Positions 34,955-44,481 are shown, counted from the first letter of the stretch. The stretch: 64,000 nt of DNA from Novacetimonas pomaceti (GCF_003207955.1 NZ_NOXG01000002.1:62001-126000); one strand, 5' to 3'. Made by a program: numbers and translations. Notes: generated by a model from the letters alone, not told the origin.

Positions 34955-37171
34955 ATGATGATGGCTCGTAAACTGGTTCTGCTGTCCGCCGTGGCGCTTG
35001 GCGGCCTGATGGGGATGTCGCCCATGGCGCAGGCCCGGCATCGTGATGGCGCGGCAGGCCCCGCCGATACGCGCGCGCAGGATCTCCTGTCGCGCATGAC
35101 CCTGCAGGACAAGCTGTCGATGGTCTTTACCATTGATGGTGGGGGAACGATGGGTAACGCCCCCGTGCCGCCCGGTGGACTGGGGTCGGCCGCGTATCTG
35201 CGGACGCCGGCGGGACTTCCGCCGCTGCAGATCAGCGATGCGGGGCTGGGGCTGCGCAATCCGTCGCATGTCCGTCCGCACGGGCAGGCGGTCGGCCTGC
35301 CGTCCGGCCTTGCAACAGCCAGCACATGGGATCCGGACATGGCCCGCCAGGGGGGCGCCATGATCGGGAGCGAGGCCTGGCGGCAGGGGTTCAACGTCCT
35401 GCTGGCTGGTGGCGCCGACCTGACGCGTGACCCGCGCGGCGGGCGTAATTTCGAATATGCGGGCGAGGATCCGTTGCTGACGGGACGCATGGTCGGCGCG
35501 ACGATCGCGGGCATCCAGTCCCAGCATGTGATTTCCACGCTGAAGCATTTCGCGATGAATGACCTCGAGACGTCGCGCATGACCATGAGCGCGGATATCG
35601 ACAATGCGGCGATGCGTGAGAGCGACCTCCTCGGGTTTGAGATCGCGATGGAAACGGGACATCCCGGCTCGGTGATGTGTTCGTACAACCGCGTCAACGA
35701 CATCTATGCCTGCGAAAATCCGTACCTGCTGACCAAAGTGCTGAAGCAGGACTGGAAATATCCGGGTTTCGTCATGTCCGACTGGGGGGCGACCCATTCC
35801 TCGGCCCGTTCGGCGCTGGCGGGGCTGGATCAGGAATCTTCGGGTGACGATGCCGATGCCCGTCCGTATTTCCGCGAAATCCTGGCGCGTGACGTCAAGG
35901 AAGGCCGCGTTCCCGCCAGCCGCGTGGATGACATGGCGCGGCGTATCATCCGTTCCATGTATGACGTGGGGCTGGTTGATCATCCGCCGGTCATGCAGCC
36001 ACTGGATGTGGTGACGGACACGCTTGCCTCCCAGCATGACGAGGAGGAGGGGGCGGTCCTGCTGAAGAACCGCGCGAACCTTCTGCCGCTTGACCCGAAT
36101 GCCCGGATTGCGGTGATTGGCGGGCATGCCGATGTCGGGGTGATATCCGGCGGCGGGTCCAGCCAGGTCGATCCGATCGGCGCGCCGCCGATCGGCGTGG
36201 TCAAGGGGCCGGGCAAGAAGGACTGGCCGGGGGATCCGGTCTATTTCCCGTCCTCGCCGTTCAGGATGATGCAGGCGGAGGCGCCTTCCGCGCATCTGAC
36301 CTATGACCCCGGAACGAACATTACCCGCGCGGTCGAAGCGGCGCGCAAGGCGGATGTCGCGGTCGTGTTCGCGACCCAGTTCACCTATGAAGGGATGGAT
36401 GCCGCCAACGCGATGACGCTGGATGACAATCAGGATGCGCTGATCGCAGCCGTGGCGCGGGCCAATCCGCGTACGGTCGTGGTCATGGAAACCGGCGATC
36501 CGGTCCTGATGCCGTGGCTGGACAATGTCGGCGCGGTGATGGAGGCATGGTTCCCCGGTTCGGGCGGCGGCACGGCGATTGCCCGCCTCCTGTTCGGCAG
36601 GGTCGCGCCTTCGGGACATCTGCCCATGACCTTTCCCGCCTCCACCGCGCAGCTGGCCCATCCGGACATTGCCGGCGTCACGGCAACCAACGTGTTCGAG
36701 ATGCAGTTCCATACCGATCAGGAACTGGTTTATGACGAGGGTAGCGAGGTCGGGTACCGCTGGTTCGACCGGACGCATGCCAAGCCGCTGTTTCCGTTCG
36801 GTTATGGCCTGACCTATACCACGTTCAGCAATGACGGGCTGCGTGTCCGCCATCACGGTCACGATGTCACCGCCACGTTCACGGTGCGCAATACCGGAAC
36901 GCGCGCGGGCGTGGATGTGCCGCAGATCTATGTCGGCCTGCCGGATGGCGGGGGGCGTCGCCTGGCCGGATGGCAGCGCGTGACGCTGGCGCCGGGTGAA
37001 AGCCGCGAGGTTTCGGTCCGGCTGGAGCCGCGCATGCTGGCGCATTTCGATGTGAAGCATAACCGCTGGGACGTGCCGTCCGGTCATTACCGTGTCTGGC
37101 TTGGATCCTCGGCCACCGATGATTCGGATCAGGTGACGGTCCATCTGGGTGGCTGGACCATGGCGCCCTGA
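34955..37171 (+). CDS. bglAx: Beta-glucosidase BglAx (GH3)
   Basis: A secreted family 3 glucosidase at the 3' end of Komagataeibacter cellulose loci; it releases glucose from cello-oligosaccharides and influences cellulose yield. Signal peptide LVLLSAVALGGLMGMSPMAQ then ARHRD. The GH3 substrate-binding region has RNFEYAGEDPLLTGRMVG and STLKHFAMND. The nucleophile is the Asp of VMSDWGATH (about residue 276). The C-terminal fibronectin-like domain is near 640-735 (GVDVPQIYVGLPDG). The ATG at 34955, after a GGGAGG, is preferred to a start 44 codons upstream. An intrinsic terminator separates it from bcsD, so it is likely transcribed separately. Confidence 0.95.
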   Translation: MMMARKLVLLSAVALGGLMGMSPMAQARHRDGAAGPADTRAQDLLSRMTLQDKLSMVFTIDGGGTMGNAPVPPGGLGSAAYLRTPAGLPPLQISDAGLGLRNPSHVRPHGQAVGLPSGLATASTWDPDMARQGGAMIGSEAWRQGFNVLLAGGADLTRDPRGGRNFEYAGEDPLLTGRMVGATIAGIQSQHVISTLKHFAMNDLETSRMTMSADIDNAAMRESDLLGFEIAMETGHPGSVMCSYNRVNDIYACENPYLLTKVLKQDWKYPGFVMSDWGATHSSARSALAGLDQESSGDDADARPYFREILARDVKEGRVPASRVDDMARRIIRSMYDVGLVDHPPVMQPLDVVTDTLASQHDEEEGAVLLKNRANLLPLDPNARIAVIGGHADVGVISGGGSSQVDPIGAPPIGVVKGPGKKDWPGDPVYFPSSPFRMMQAEAPSAHLTYDPGTNITRAVEAARKADVAVVFATQFTYEGMDAANAMTLDDNQDALIAAVARANPRTVVVMETGDPVLMPWLDNVGAVMEAWFPGSGGGTAIARLLFGRVAPSGHLPMTFPASTAQLAHPDIAGVTATNVFEMQFHTDQELVYDEGSEVGYRWFDRTHAKPLFPFGYGLTYTTFSNDGLRVRHHGHDVTATFTVRNTGTRAGVDVPQIYVGLPDGGGRRLAGWQRVTLAPGESREVSVRLEPRMLAHFDVKHNRWDVPSGHYRVWLGSSATDDSDQVTVHLGGWTMAP

Positions 37172-37175
37172 CCAG

Positions 37176-37907
37176 ATGGTGCGCGGCGTGGGCGGAAGGG
37201 CGGAACGGGGCAGGCGGTTCCTGCTGCCACTGTTCCTGCTGCTTGGTGTCGCGATGCTGACCGCGACGGGGGGGAAGGCAATGGCGGCGTCATGGCCGGA
37301 CACCCCCCTGTTGCGGATGTGGATGATGGCGGAAATCGAGGCCCTGCAGGTCGCGTTGCTGACCCAGCCCAGCGCGACCGTCACGCTGGAAAAATGGTGC
37401 GCCACGCATGCCATGGCCTCCCCCGCGCATGTTCTGGCCCGTCAGTCGCCCGGTGCCGATACGCAGGTGCCGCGACAGGTGCGCGCCGACCTTGGCGTCG
37501 GGCCGTCCGTTGCCATCCGCCACCGTCGGGTGGCGCTGACGTGCGGGACGCATGTGCTGTCGCTGGCCGATAACTGGTACGTGCCCTCGCGCCTGACGGA
37601 CGCGATGAATGACCGGCTGGACCATACGGATGTTCCCTTCGGGCATGTTGTCGCCAGCCTGCGCTTTACGCGGCGCACCCTGGACTCCACCCTGTTATGG
37701 TCGCCGCTTCCTGCCGGGTGGGAACATCAGCCGGTGGATGCCCCCTCCGTGGATGCCGTGTCACCGGGCGGCATCCAGGTGCCGGACGAAATCCTGCGCA
37801 ATCGCGCGGTCCTGTCGCGACAGGACGGGCAGCCATTCAGCGAAGTGGTCGAAACCTATACCGGCGCGGTGCTGGACTTCGTGCCTCCCGACGACGGTCA
37901 TCGCTGA
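37176..37907 (+). CDS. Exported protein with a chorismate-lyase-like (UbiC) pattern
   Basis: A 243-residue protein starting 4 bp after bglAx. The N-terminus looks like a signal peptide: arginines, then FLLPLFLLLGVAML, then GKAMAAS. The mature part recalls the UbiC/UTRA fold: LLTQPSATVTLEKWC, the core HRRVALTCGTHVLSLADNWYVP-type strand pair, RLTDAMNDRL, DVPFGHVVASLRFTRR, and a final FSEVVETY. UbiC makes 4-hydroxybenzoate from chorismate in the cytoplasm; an exported version would more likely bind a ligand. The assignment is an inference from pattern, and the function is unknown. Location next to the cellulose locus may or may not be meaningful. Confidence 0.6.
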   Translation: MVRGVGGRAERGRRFLLPLFLLLGVAMLTATGGKAMAASWPDTPLLRMWMMAEIEALQVALLTQPSATVTLEKWCATHAMASPAHVLARQSPGADTQVPRQVRADLGVGPSVAIRHRRVALTCGTHVLSLADNWYVPSRLTDAMNDRLDHTDVPFGHVVASLRFTRRTLDSTLLWSPLPAGWEHQPVDAPSVDAVSPGGIQVPDEILRNRAVLSRQDGQPFSEVVETYTGAVLDFVPPDDGHR

Positions 37908-37981
37908 GGAGCCCGTTTCCCCGGCCACGGGGGGACATGCTAGGGTCGGGCATGATCCATGCAAAGCCGAAGGATGCGAAG

Positions 37982-38467
37982 ATGCTAGATCTGCGAAATC
38001 CTGATCTGGACCCGACGGAAATCCGCAGGCTCCTTTCGCTTGCGCCCCATCCCGAGGGCGGAAGCTATCGCGAGATATGGCGCGAGGAACGCGCGGATGG
38101 CGGCCGGGGAAGCGTCAGCACCATCGAATTCCTCCTCGCCGCCGGGGAGCGTTCGCACTGGCACCGTGTCGATGCCGCCGAAATCTGGTGCTGGCAGGGC
38201 GGGGGGCCGATGCGCCTGCGCATCGCCGACCGGGAACAGGCCGGGGGACTGACCGAGACAACCATTATCCTTGGCCCGCGCCCCGAAGCGGGGGAAGTGC
38301 TGCAGGCCGTTGTCCCCGCCGGCGCGTGGCAGGCGGCCGAAAGCACCGGGACATGGTCGCTGGTGGCATGTATCGTCGCCCCGGCCTTCCTGTTCGAAAA
38401 GTTCGAACTCGCGCCCCCCGGCTGGTCCCCCGCGGATGAAACCGGCGCGGAGGGGCAGGGAACATGA
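37982..38467 (+). CDS. Cupin domain protein (DUF985 family)
   Basis: A 161-residue cupin_5/DUF985 protein. Family motifs seen: LAPHPEGGSYREIWR near the N-terminus, TIEFLLAAGERSHWHRVDAA with the cupin histidines, EIWCWQGGGPMRL, QAVVPAGAWQAAES and SLVACIVAPAFLFEKFEL. Members are small beta-barrel proteins, sometimes metal-binding, mostly of unknown role. The ATG at 37982 follows GAAGGATGCGAAG; an upstream ATG at 37952 is possible. A Nudix gene follows within 10 bp, with its ribosome-binding site between them, so the two are co-transcribed. Confidence 0.88.
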   Translation: MLDLRNPDLDPTEIRRLLSLAPHPEGGSYREIWREERADGGRGSVSTIEFLLAAGERSHWHRVDAAEIWCWQGGGPMRLRIADREQAGGLTETTIILGPRPEAGEVLQAVVPAGAWQAAESTGTWSLVACIVAPAFLFEKFELAPPGWSPADETGAEGQGT

Positions 38468-38477
38468 AGGAGGGGAC

Positions 38478-39128
38478 ATGAAGGACATGAAGCCGACGGA
38501 CGAACCGCAATGGCTTGTGCTGGCACGTGAACTGCAGGCCATTGCGCAAAGTGGCCTTACCTATGCCGATGGCAGTCCCTTTGACCGTGAACGTTACGAG
38601 GCGGTGCGTGACATCGCCGCGCGGATGATGGCGATGGGCACGGGGCAGCCCGCGCCGCAGATCGCGGATCTGTTCGCAGCACAGCGCGGCTATGCCACGC
38701 CCAAGGCCACGGTGCGGGGCGCGGTGTTCGATGCGCGGGGGCGCATCCTGCTGGTGCGCGAGGTGCTGGACCACGGGCGCTGGACGCTGCCGGGCGGATG
38801 GGCTGACGTGAACCTGTCGCCCATCGAAAACACGGTCAAGGAAGTGCGCGAGGAAAGCGGCTATATCGTGCGCGCGACCCGGCTGGCGGCGGTGTGGGAC
38901 CGCGCGCGCCATCCCCATCCGCCGGGACCGTTTTCGTGCTATACCTTGTGTTTCCTGTGCGAACTGCTGGGCGGTGAGCCCACCCTCAGTGTCGAGACAT
39001 CCGAAATCGGCTGGTTTGCCCGCGACGAAATCCCCGCCGACCTTTCGCTTGGCCGCGTGCTGCATCAGCAGATCGACATGATGTTCGATTACGCCGCCAG
39101 CCCGGACCTGCCGACCTATTGCGACTGA
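38478..39128 (+). CDS. Nudix hydrolase with an N-terminal Nudix-associated domain
   Basis: 216 residues. The N-terminal part (PQWLVLARELQAIAQSGLTY) matches the accessory domain of a group of ADP-ribose or nucleoside-diphosphate-sugar hydrolases. The Nudix box reads GGWADVNLSPIENTVKEV then REESGY. The usual Glu six residues after the first Gly is Leu here, while the metal-binding EVREE part is kept. GGAGG lies 6 bp before the ATG, a near-ideal ribosome-binding site. The substrate cannot be decided. Confidence 0.88.
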   Translation: MKDMKPTDEPQWLVLARELQAIAQSGLTYADGSPFDRERYEAVRDIAARMMAMGTGQPAPQIADLFAAQRGYATPKATVRGAVFDARGRILLVREVLDHGRWTLPGGWADVNLSPIENTVKEVREESGYIVRATRLAAVWDRARHPHPPGPFSCYTLCFLCELLGGEPTLSVETSEIGWFARDEIPADLSLGRVLHQQIDMMFDYAASPDLPTYCD

Positions 39129-39241
39129 AGCCATGCGCGAAGCGCAACGGACAGGCGATAGCCCATTGAAAACGGGGCGAACGTTTCCATATCCATTTCA
39201 TGATATTTCGGCCGAACTGAAGCTGGAGAACAGGTAAAAAG

Positions 39242-41116
39242 ATGACAGAACAGACAGCGGCACCCGTTGGGGAAACCGGCGGCGAACAGCATGAATTCAG
39301 TGCCGAGGTCGGGCGGCTGCTCGACCTTGTGGTTCACGCGCTGTATTCCGAACGCGAAATCTTCCTGCGTGAACTGGTGGCCAACGCCGCCGACGCCACG
39401 GACAAGCGCCGGTTCGAGGCCCTGACCGATGGCGCGCGCGCACTGCCTGACGACGCGAAGATCCGCATCAATCCCGACAAGGACGCGCGCCTGCTGACCA
39501 TCAGCGACGATGGCGCGGGCATGAGCAAGGAAGAGCTTGCCCGCAACCTTGGCACCATCGCGCGTTCAGGCACCCGTGCGTTTGGCGAGGAACTGCAGAA
39601 GGCCAGGCCGGAGGAAAAGCCGAGCCTGATCGGGCAGTTCGGCGTCGGCTTCTATGCCGCGTTCATGGTGGCGGACAGGGTCGATGTCGTCTCGCGCCGC
39701 GCCGGCAGCGACGAGGCATGGCGCTGGTCCTCCACGGGCAAGGGCAACTACACCATTTCGCCGGCCACGCGCGACAAGGCGGGCACGGACATCATCCTGC
39801 ACATCAAGGAAGACGCCGACGATTTCCTTGATTCGTTTCAGCTTGAGACGATCGTGCGCAAATGGGCCGACCACATTTCGTGGCCCATCAGCATCGTCAA
39901 GGATGGCGAGGAAACCACCGCCAACAAGGGCACGGCCCTGTGGCGCAAGGGACGTGGCGAAATCGACGAGGAACAGCTCAACGAGTTCTACCGTCATGTC
40001 AGCCACAACTTCGACACGCCGTGGGCGACGCTTCACTGGCATGCCGAAGGGACGCTGGAATTCTCCGCCCTGCTGTTCATTCCGGGCAGCAAGCCGTTCG
40101 AATTCGGCGAACCCGTGCGCGAAAGCCAGATCCGCCTGCATGTCCGGCGCATGTTCATCACGGACGAGGCCGGGCTGCTGCCGCCGTGGCTGCGCTTCGT
40201 GACCGGCGTGGTCGATACCGAGGACCTGCCACTCAACGTCTCGCGCGAGATGCTGCAGGCGACCCCGGTCCTGGCGCGTATCCGCAAGGCCGTGACCAAC
40301 CGCGTGATTTCCGAACTGAAGACCCGCGCCAAGGACGAAGCGGATTTCGAGAAGTTCTGGAACAATTTTGGCCCGGTCTTCAAGGAAGGCATCTGGGACG
40401 ACGCGGAACACCGCACGGAACTGGCCGGGCTGGCGCGCTTCGCCTCCACCACGCAGGAAGGCCTGACGACGCTGGCGGGTTACATCTCGCGCATGAAGCC
40501 CGAACAGGAAGCCATCTATTACCTGACGGGCGACCGTGCGGAAATGCTGCCGTCCTCCCCGCAGCTGGAGGGATTCCGCGCCCGCGGGATCGAGGTCCTT
40601 CTGCTGTCGGACGCGGTCGATTCGTTCTGGCCCGACCGTCTGGGCACGTATGAGGGCAAGCCGCTGCGCAACATCAGCCAGAGCCATGCGGATCTGGAAA
40701 AGTTCGGCGCGCCCGAGGAAACGGCGGAGGAGAAAAGCGACCTCGAATCCGTCCTGCCCGCGCTCAAGACCGCGCTGGGCGATGCGGTGTCCGATGTGAA
40801 GGCGACGAATCGCCTGGTGGACAGTGCCGTCGTGCTGGGCGCGCCCGAAAACGGGCCGGACCTGCAGATGATCCGCCTGATGCGCCGCAGCGGCCAGGAA
40901 GTGCCCGCCACCGCGCCGGTGCTGCAGGTCAATCCGCGCCATGTGCTGATCCATGATCTGGCCGAACGGGTGAAGGCGGGGGAATCGATCGACGATATCG
41001 CCCTGATCCTGATGGACATGGCACGTATCCAGGATGGCGAGACGCCAAAGGATCCGGCGGCATTCGCCCATCGCCTGACGACGCTGCTGTCGCGCACCGC
41101 CGCAAAGGCGGGCTGA
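39242..41116 (+). CDS. htpG: Chaperone protein HtpG (Hsp90)
   Basis: A 624-residue bacterial Hsp90, an ATP-dependent dimeric chaperone. The GHKL ATPase domain has SEREIFLRELVANAADATDK, ISDDGAGMSKEELARNLGTI, and the G2 loop GQFGVGFYAAFMVAD. The middle domain has LPLNVSREMLQ and a C-terminal dimerisation domain follows. AAGCTGGAGAACAGG upstream of the ATG is a plausible ribosome-binding site. Such genes are typical RpoH targets, and rpoH lies in this window, but I identified no heat-shock promoter. A strong terminator follows. Confidence 0.96.
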   Translation: MTEQTAAPVGETGGEQHEFSAEVGRLLDLVVHALYSEREIFLRELVANAADATDKRRFEALTDGARALPDDAKIRINPDKDARLLTISDDGAGMSKEELARNLGTIARSGTRAFGEELQKARPEEKPSLIGQFGVGFYAAFMVADRVDVVSRRAGSDEAWRWSSTGKGNYTISPATRDKAGTDIILHIKEDADDFLDSFQLETIVRKWADHISWPISIVKDGEETTANKGTALWRKGRGEIDEEQLNEFYRHVSHNFDTPWATLHWHAEGTLEFSALLFIPGSKPFEFGEPVRESQIRLHVRRMFITDEAGLLPPWLRFVTGVVDTEDLPLNVSREMLQATPVLARIRKAVTNRVISELKTRAKDEADFEKFWNNFGPVFKEGIWDDAEHRTELAGLARFASTTQEGLTTLAGYISRMKPEQEAIYYLTGDRAEMLPSSPQLEGFRARGIEVLLLSDAVDSFWPDRLGTYEGKPLRNISQSHADLEKFGAPEETAEEKSDLESVLPALKTALGDAVSDVKATNRLVDSAVVLGAPENGPDLQMIRLMRRSGQEVPATAPVLQVNPRHVLIHDLAERVKAGESIDDIALILMDMARIQDGETPKDPAAFAHRLTTLLSRTAAKAG

Positions 41117-41148
41117 CGGATCTGGCCCGCAGGCCGTAACGTCGTGGA

Positions 41149-41187
41149 AAATCCCGCCATGCCCCGTGCATGGCGGGATTTTTTTTA
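41149..41187 (+). terminator. Intrinsic terminator of htpG
   Basis: A 13-bp stem, AAATCCCGCCATG with its complement, around a short C-rich loop, followed by a run of eight T (41179-41186). It lies 32 bp past the htpG stop. Confidence 0.92.
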
Positions 41188-41416
41188 ATGGCGGAAGTGT
41201 TCCTGCCGTCCCGGTCATGACCGGACAGTCCGTTGCCGGATTGCATGCCGGTCGTGTGGCATTGTGGCCCATGGGGCTGGCAATCGGGCGGGAATGTCCC
41301 TTTATGTACCCATGACACCGCATGGACGCGATCGGGGACTTGAATACATGTCGCGCGGATGCTTCCTTGCACGCCCCTGAGTGGTGGTTCCTGATTTTGA
41401 CAACGGCAAACGACGC

Positions 41417-42517
41417 ATGAAAATCAATGATGTCTCGTACCGCAGCGTCTGGGTCGATCCCGAAGATGGCTGGTCCATAAGGATCTTTGACCAGACGCGG
41501 CTTCCGTGGACGCTGGATATCCTGCGCCTGACGCAATGCGGGCAGGTTGCCCATGCCATCCGCACCATGCAGGTGCGTGGCGCGCCGCTGATTGGCGCGG
41601 TCGCGGCGTACGGGCTGGCGCTGGCATTGCGGGTGGATGCGTCCGACGCGGCGATGGAGCGCGACGCGGCCATGCTGGCGGCGACGCGCCCGACCGCGGT
41701 CAATCTTGGCTGGGCCATCGGGCGGATGCTGACGCGCCTGCGCCTCGTGCCCCCGGCCGACCGCGTGGCCGCCGCCTATGACGAGGCGGGACGCATCTGT
41801 GATGAGGACGTGATCCAGAACGAGGCCATCGGGCGGCTTGGCCTTGAACTGATCGAGGAAATCCATCGCGCGCGTGGCGATGCCGCAGGGCCGATCAACC
41901 TGCTGACGCACTGCAACGCCGGGTGGATCGCGACCGTGGACTGGGGCACGGCGCTTGCCCCCATCTACATGGCGCACGACCGGGGCATTGACGTGCATGT
42001 CTGGGTGGACGAGACGCGTCCGCGCAACCAGGGCGCGTCGCTGACGGCATGGGAACTGGGCAGCCATGGCGTGCCGCATACGGTCATCGCCGACAATGCG
42101 GGCGGCCACCTGATGCAGCATGGCAAGGTGGACCTTGTGATCGTGGGCACCGACCGCGTCACCCGGAATGGCGATGTCGCCAACAAGATCGGCACCTATC
42201 TCAAGGCGCTGGCGGCGGCGGACAACAACGTGCCGTTCTGGGTTGCGCTGCCCTCGACCACGATCGACTGGAGCATTTCCGACGGCGTGCGCGAAATCCC
42301 CATCGAGGAACGCGCCAGCAGCGAGGTCACCCATATCTTTGGCCGCAATGACGCGGGCAGGGTGGAACGCGTGCAGCTGACGCCGCAGGGCAGCCATGCG
42401 GCCAATCCCGCCTTTGACGTGACGCCGGCGCGGCTGGTGACCGGGCTGATTACCGAACGCGGCCGCTGCAGCGCCACGGCGGACGGGTTGTGCGATCTGT
42501 TCCCCGAATATGTGTAG
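41417..42517 (+). CDS. mtnA: S-methyl-5-thioribose-1-phosphate isomerase
   Basis: Methionine salvage: converts methylthioribose-1-phosphate to methylthioribulose-1-phosphate. Catalytic Cys in NLLTHCNAGWIA, catalytic Asp in VGTDRVTRNGDVANKIGTY, and the N-terminal QVRGAPLIGAVAAYGLAL all match the family. The ATG at 41417 (MKINDVSYRSV) fits the family start better than the frame opening at 41381. 366 residues. No other salvage gene is adjacent. The 229-bp leader has a perfect palindrome, CCGGTCATGACCGG (41211-41224), but no riboswitch I can recognise. Confidence 0.93.
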   Translation: MKINDVSYRSVWVDPEDGWSIRIFDQTRLPWTLDILRLTQCGQVAHAIRTMQVRGAPLIGAVAAYGLALALRVDASDAAMERDAAMLAATRPTAVNLGWAIGRMLTRLRLVPPADRVAAAYDEAGRICDEDVIQNEAIGRLGLELIEEIHRARGDAAGPINLLTHCNAGWIATVDWGTALAPIYMAHDRGIDVHVWVDETRPRNQGASLTAWELGSHGVPHTVIADNAGGHLMQHGKVDLVIVGTDRVTRNGDVANKIGTYLKALAAADNNVPFWVALPSTTIDWSISDGVREIPIEERASSEVTHIFGRNDAGRVERVQLTPQGSHAANPAFDVTPARLVTGLITERGRCSATADGLCDLFPEYV

Positions 42518-42655
42518 GTAAAAAAGACGCCCGTGTGGCGTTGCGAGCGTGTCCGAACTTGACAGCGCGGGGCCAGATTGGCTTTGTCGCGCCTGCGGGA
42601 CCGGGCGGTCGCAACTGTCGCCGGCCCCCTGAAACAGGTTGAACAGGACGAGACC

Positions 42656-44473
42656 ATGCATCCCTATCGTACCCATAGCTGTGCGGCCCTGCGGGCCAGC
42701 GACGCCGGGCAGACGGCCCGCCTTTCCGGATGGGTACACAGCAAGCGCGATCATGGCGGCCTGCTGTTCATCGATCTGCGCGATCATTTCGGCCTGACCC
42801 AGATCGTGATTCCCGCCGGTTCGCCGGTGCTGGAACTGGCGGAAAAGATCCGCGTCGAAAGCGTGCTGACGGTCACGGGCGAAGTCGTGCTGCGTGATGC
42901 GGTGACAAAGAACCCGAACCTGCCGACAGGCGAAATCGAACTGCGCGCGCAGCAGATCGACGTGCAGTCGGCGGCCGACGTGCTGCCGTTCCAGGTGGCG
43001 GGTCATGAAAACTACCCCGAGGACCTGCGCCTGACCTATCGCTACATCGACCTGCGTCGCGAGAAGGTGCATCGCAACATCATGCTGCGCGCCCAGGTCA
43101 TCGCCAGCCTGCGCCGGCGGATGACCGACCTCGGCTTCGTGGAATTCCAGACCCCGATCCTGACCGCGTCCTCGCCCGAAGGCGCGCGCGACTTCCTCGT
43201 GCCCGCGCGGATGCATCCGGGCAAGTTCTATGCCCTGCCGCAGGCCCCGCAGCAGTTCAAGCAGCTGGCGATGGTCGCGGGCTTTGACCGCTATTTCCAG
43301 ATTGCCCCATGTTTCCGTGACGAGGCCGCGCGCGCCGACCGTTCCCCCGGCGAGTTCTATCAGCTCGACTTCGAAATGGCGTTCGCGACGCAGGAAGACG
43401 TGTTCGCCACGCTGGAACCGGTGATGGAAGGGGTGTTTCGCGAATTCGGCGGCGGCCGTACCGTCAGCAAGGCCCCGTTCGAGCGCATTCCCTATGCCAC
43501 CGCCATGGAAGTCTATGGCAGCGACAAGCCCGACCTGCGTAACCCGCTGAAGATTTCCGATGTCACGGAATCCTTTGCGGAGTCCGGGTTCGGCCTGTTC
43601 GCCCGCATCGTGGCCGATGGCGGCCAGGTGCGCGCCATTCCCGCGCCGGGCGCGGGGGACAGGCCGCGCGCTTTCTTTGACAAGCTCAACGCATGGGCGC
43701 GCGAAGCCGGGGCCGGTGGCCTTGGTTACATCATCTTCGCCGAAGATGGCGCCAAGGGGCCGATCGCCAAGAACCTCGAGCCCGAACGCGTCGCCGCCAT
43801 CCGCGACAAGACGGGGCTCAAGGCCGGGGACGCCGTGTTCTTCGCCGCGGGCAAGGGGGACGAGGTCGCCAAATTCTCCGGCCTCGTGCGGACGCGTATC
43901 GCGACCGAACTTGACCTGATCGAGGAAAATTCCTTCCGTTTTTGCTGGATCACGGATTTCCCGATGTTCGAGCGCAACGAGGAAACCGGGCAGATCGATT
44001 TCTCCCACAATCCGTTCTCCATGCCGCAGGGCGGGATGGAAGCGCTGGAGAAGCAGGATCCCCTGACGATCAAGGCGTACCAGTACGACATCGTGTGCAA
44101 TGGCATCGAACTGTCATCAGGCGCGATCCGCAACCATCGCCCGGACGTGATGATCCGCGCGTTCGAGATCGCGGGCTATCCCGAAAGCGAGGTCGAGGCC
44201 CGCTTTGGCGGCATGCTCAATGCCTTCCGTTACGGCGCCCCGCCGCATGGCGGGTCGGCGCCGGGCGTGGACCGTATTGTCATGCTGCTGGCGGATGAGC
44301 CCAACATCCGCGAGGTCATCCTCTTCCCGCTCAACCAGCAGGGCGAGGACCTGATGATGGGCGCGCCCGCCCCGGTGGAGGCCGCGCGCCTGAAGGAACT
44401 GTCGCTGGCGCTGGACCTGCCAAAGCCGAAGCCCGCGGTCGTAAAGGGTGCGCCCGCGCCCAAGAAGGACTGA
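42656..44473 (+). CDS. aspS: Aspartyl-tRNA synthetase
   Basis: A class IIb synthetase of 605 residues. It has the N-terminal OB anticodon-binding domain (LSGWVHSKRDHGGLLFIDLR), motif 2 around IAPCFRDEAARADRSPGEFY, a GAD-type insertion, and motif 3 GGSAPGVDRIVMLLADEPNI. The bacterial GAD insertion and length are normal. The ATG at 42656 (MHPYRTHSC) has AGGACGAG upstream and matches the family, so the longer frame from 42578 is not used. Many bacterial forms also charge tRNA-Asn; this cannot be judged here. Confidence 0.96.
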   Translation: MHPYRTHSCAALRASDAGQTARLSGWVHSKRDHGGLLFIDLRDHFGLTQIVIPAGSPVLELAEKIRVESVLTVTGEVVLRDAVTKNPNLPTGEIELRAQQIDVQSAADVLPFQVAGHENYPEDLRLTYRYIDLRREKVHRNIMLRAQVIASLRRRMTDLGFVEFQTPILTASSPEGARDFLVPARMHPGKFYALPQAPQQFKQLAMVAGFDRYFQIAPCFRDEAARADRSPGEFYQLDFEMAFATQEDVFATLEPVMEGVFREFGGGRTVSKAPFERIPYATAMEVYGSDKPDLRNPLKISDVTESFAESGFGLFARIVADGGQVRAIPAPGAGDRPRAFFDKLNAWAREAGAGGLGYIIFAEDGAKGPIAKNLEPERVAAIRDKTGLKAGDAVFFAAGKGDEVAKFSGLVRTRIATELDLIEENSFRFCWITDFPMFERNEETGQIDFSHNPFSMPQGGMEALEKQDPLTIKAYQYDIVCNGIELSSGAIRNHRPDVMIRAFEIAGYPESEVEARFGGMLNAFRYGAPPHGGSAPGVDRIVMLLADEPNIREVILFPLNQQGEDLMMGAPAPVEAARLKELSLALDLPKPKPAVVKGAPAPKKD

Positions 44474-44481
44474 GCTTTTCC

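Noticed and set aside
34448..37414. A 988-codon minus-strand frame opposite bcsD and bglAx
   Set aside because: Composition is Arg/His/Pro-rich and family-free; bglAx on the other strand has complete GH3 motifs.
41340..41416. A SAM-II riboswitch before mtnA
   Set aside because: The sequence TCGCGCGGAT resembles the start of SAM-II, but the required pairing partner and the conserved downstream bases are missing.
39566..44008. A minus-strand open frame of 1480 codons opposite htpG, mtnA and aspS
   Set aside because: It is a shadow frame created by high GC content; the plus-strand genes are unmistakable and the opposite translation is low-complexity and basic.
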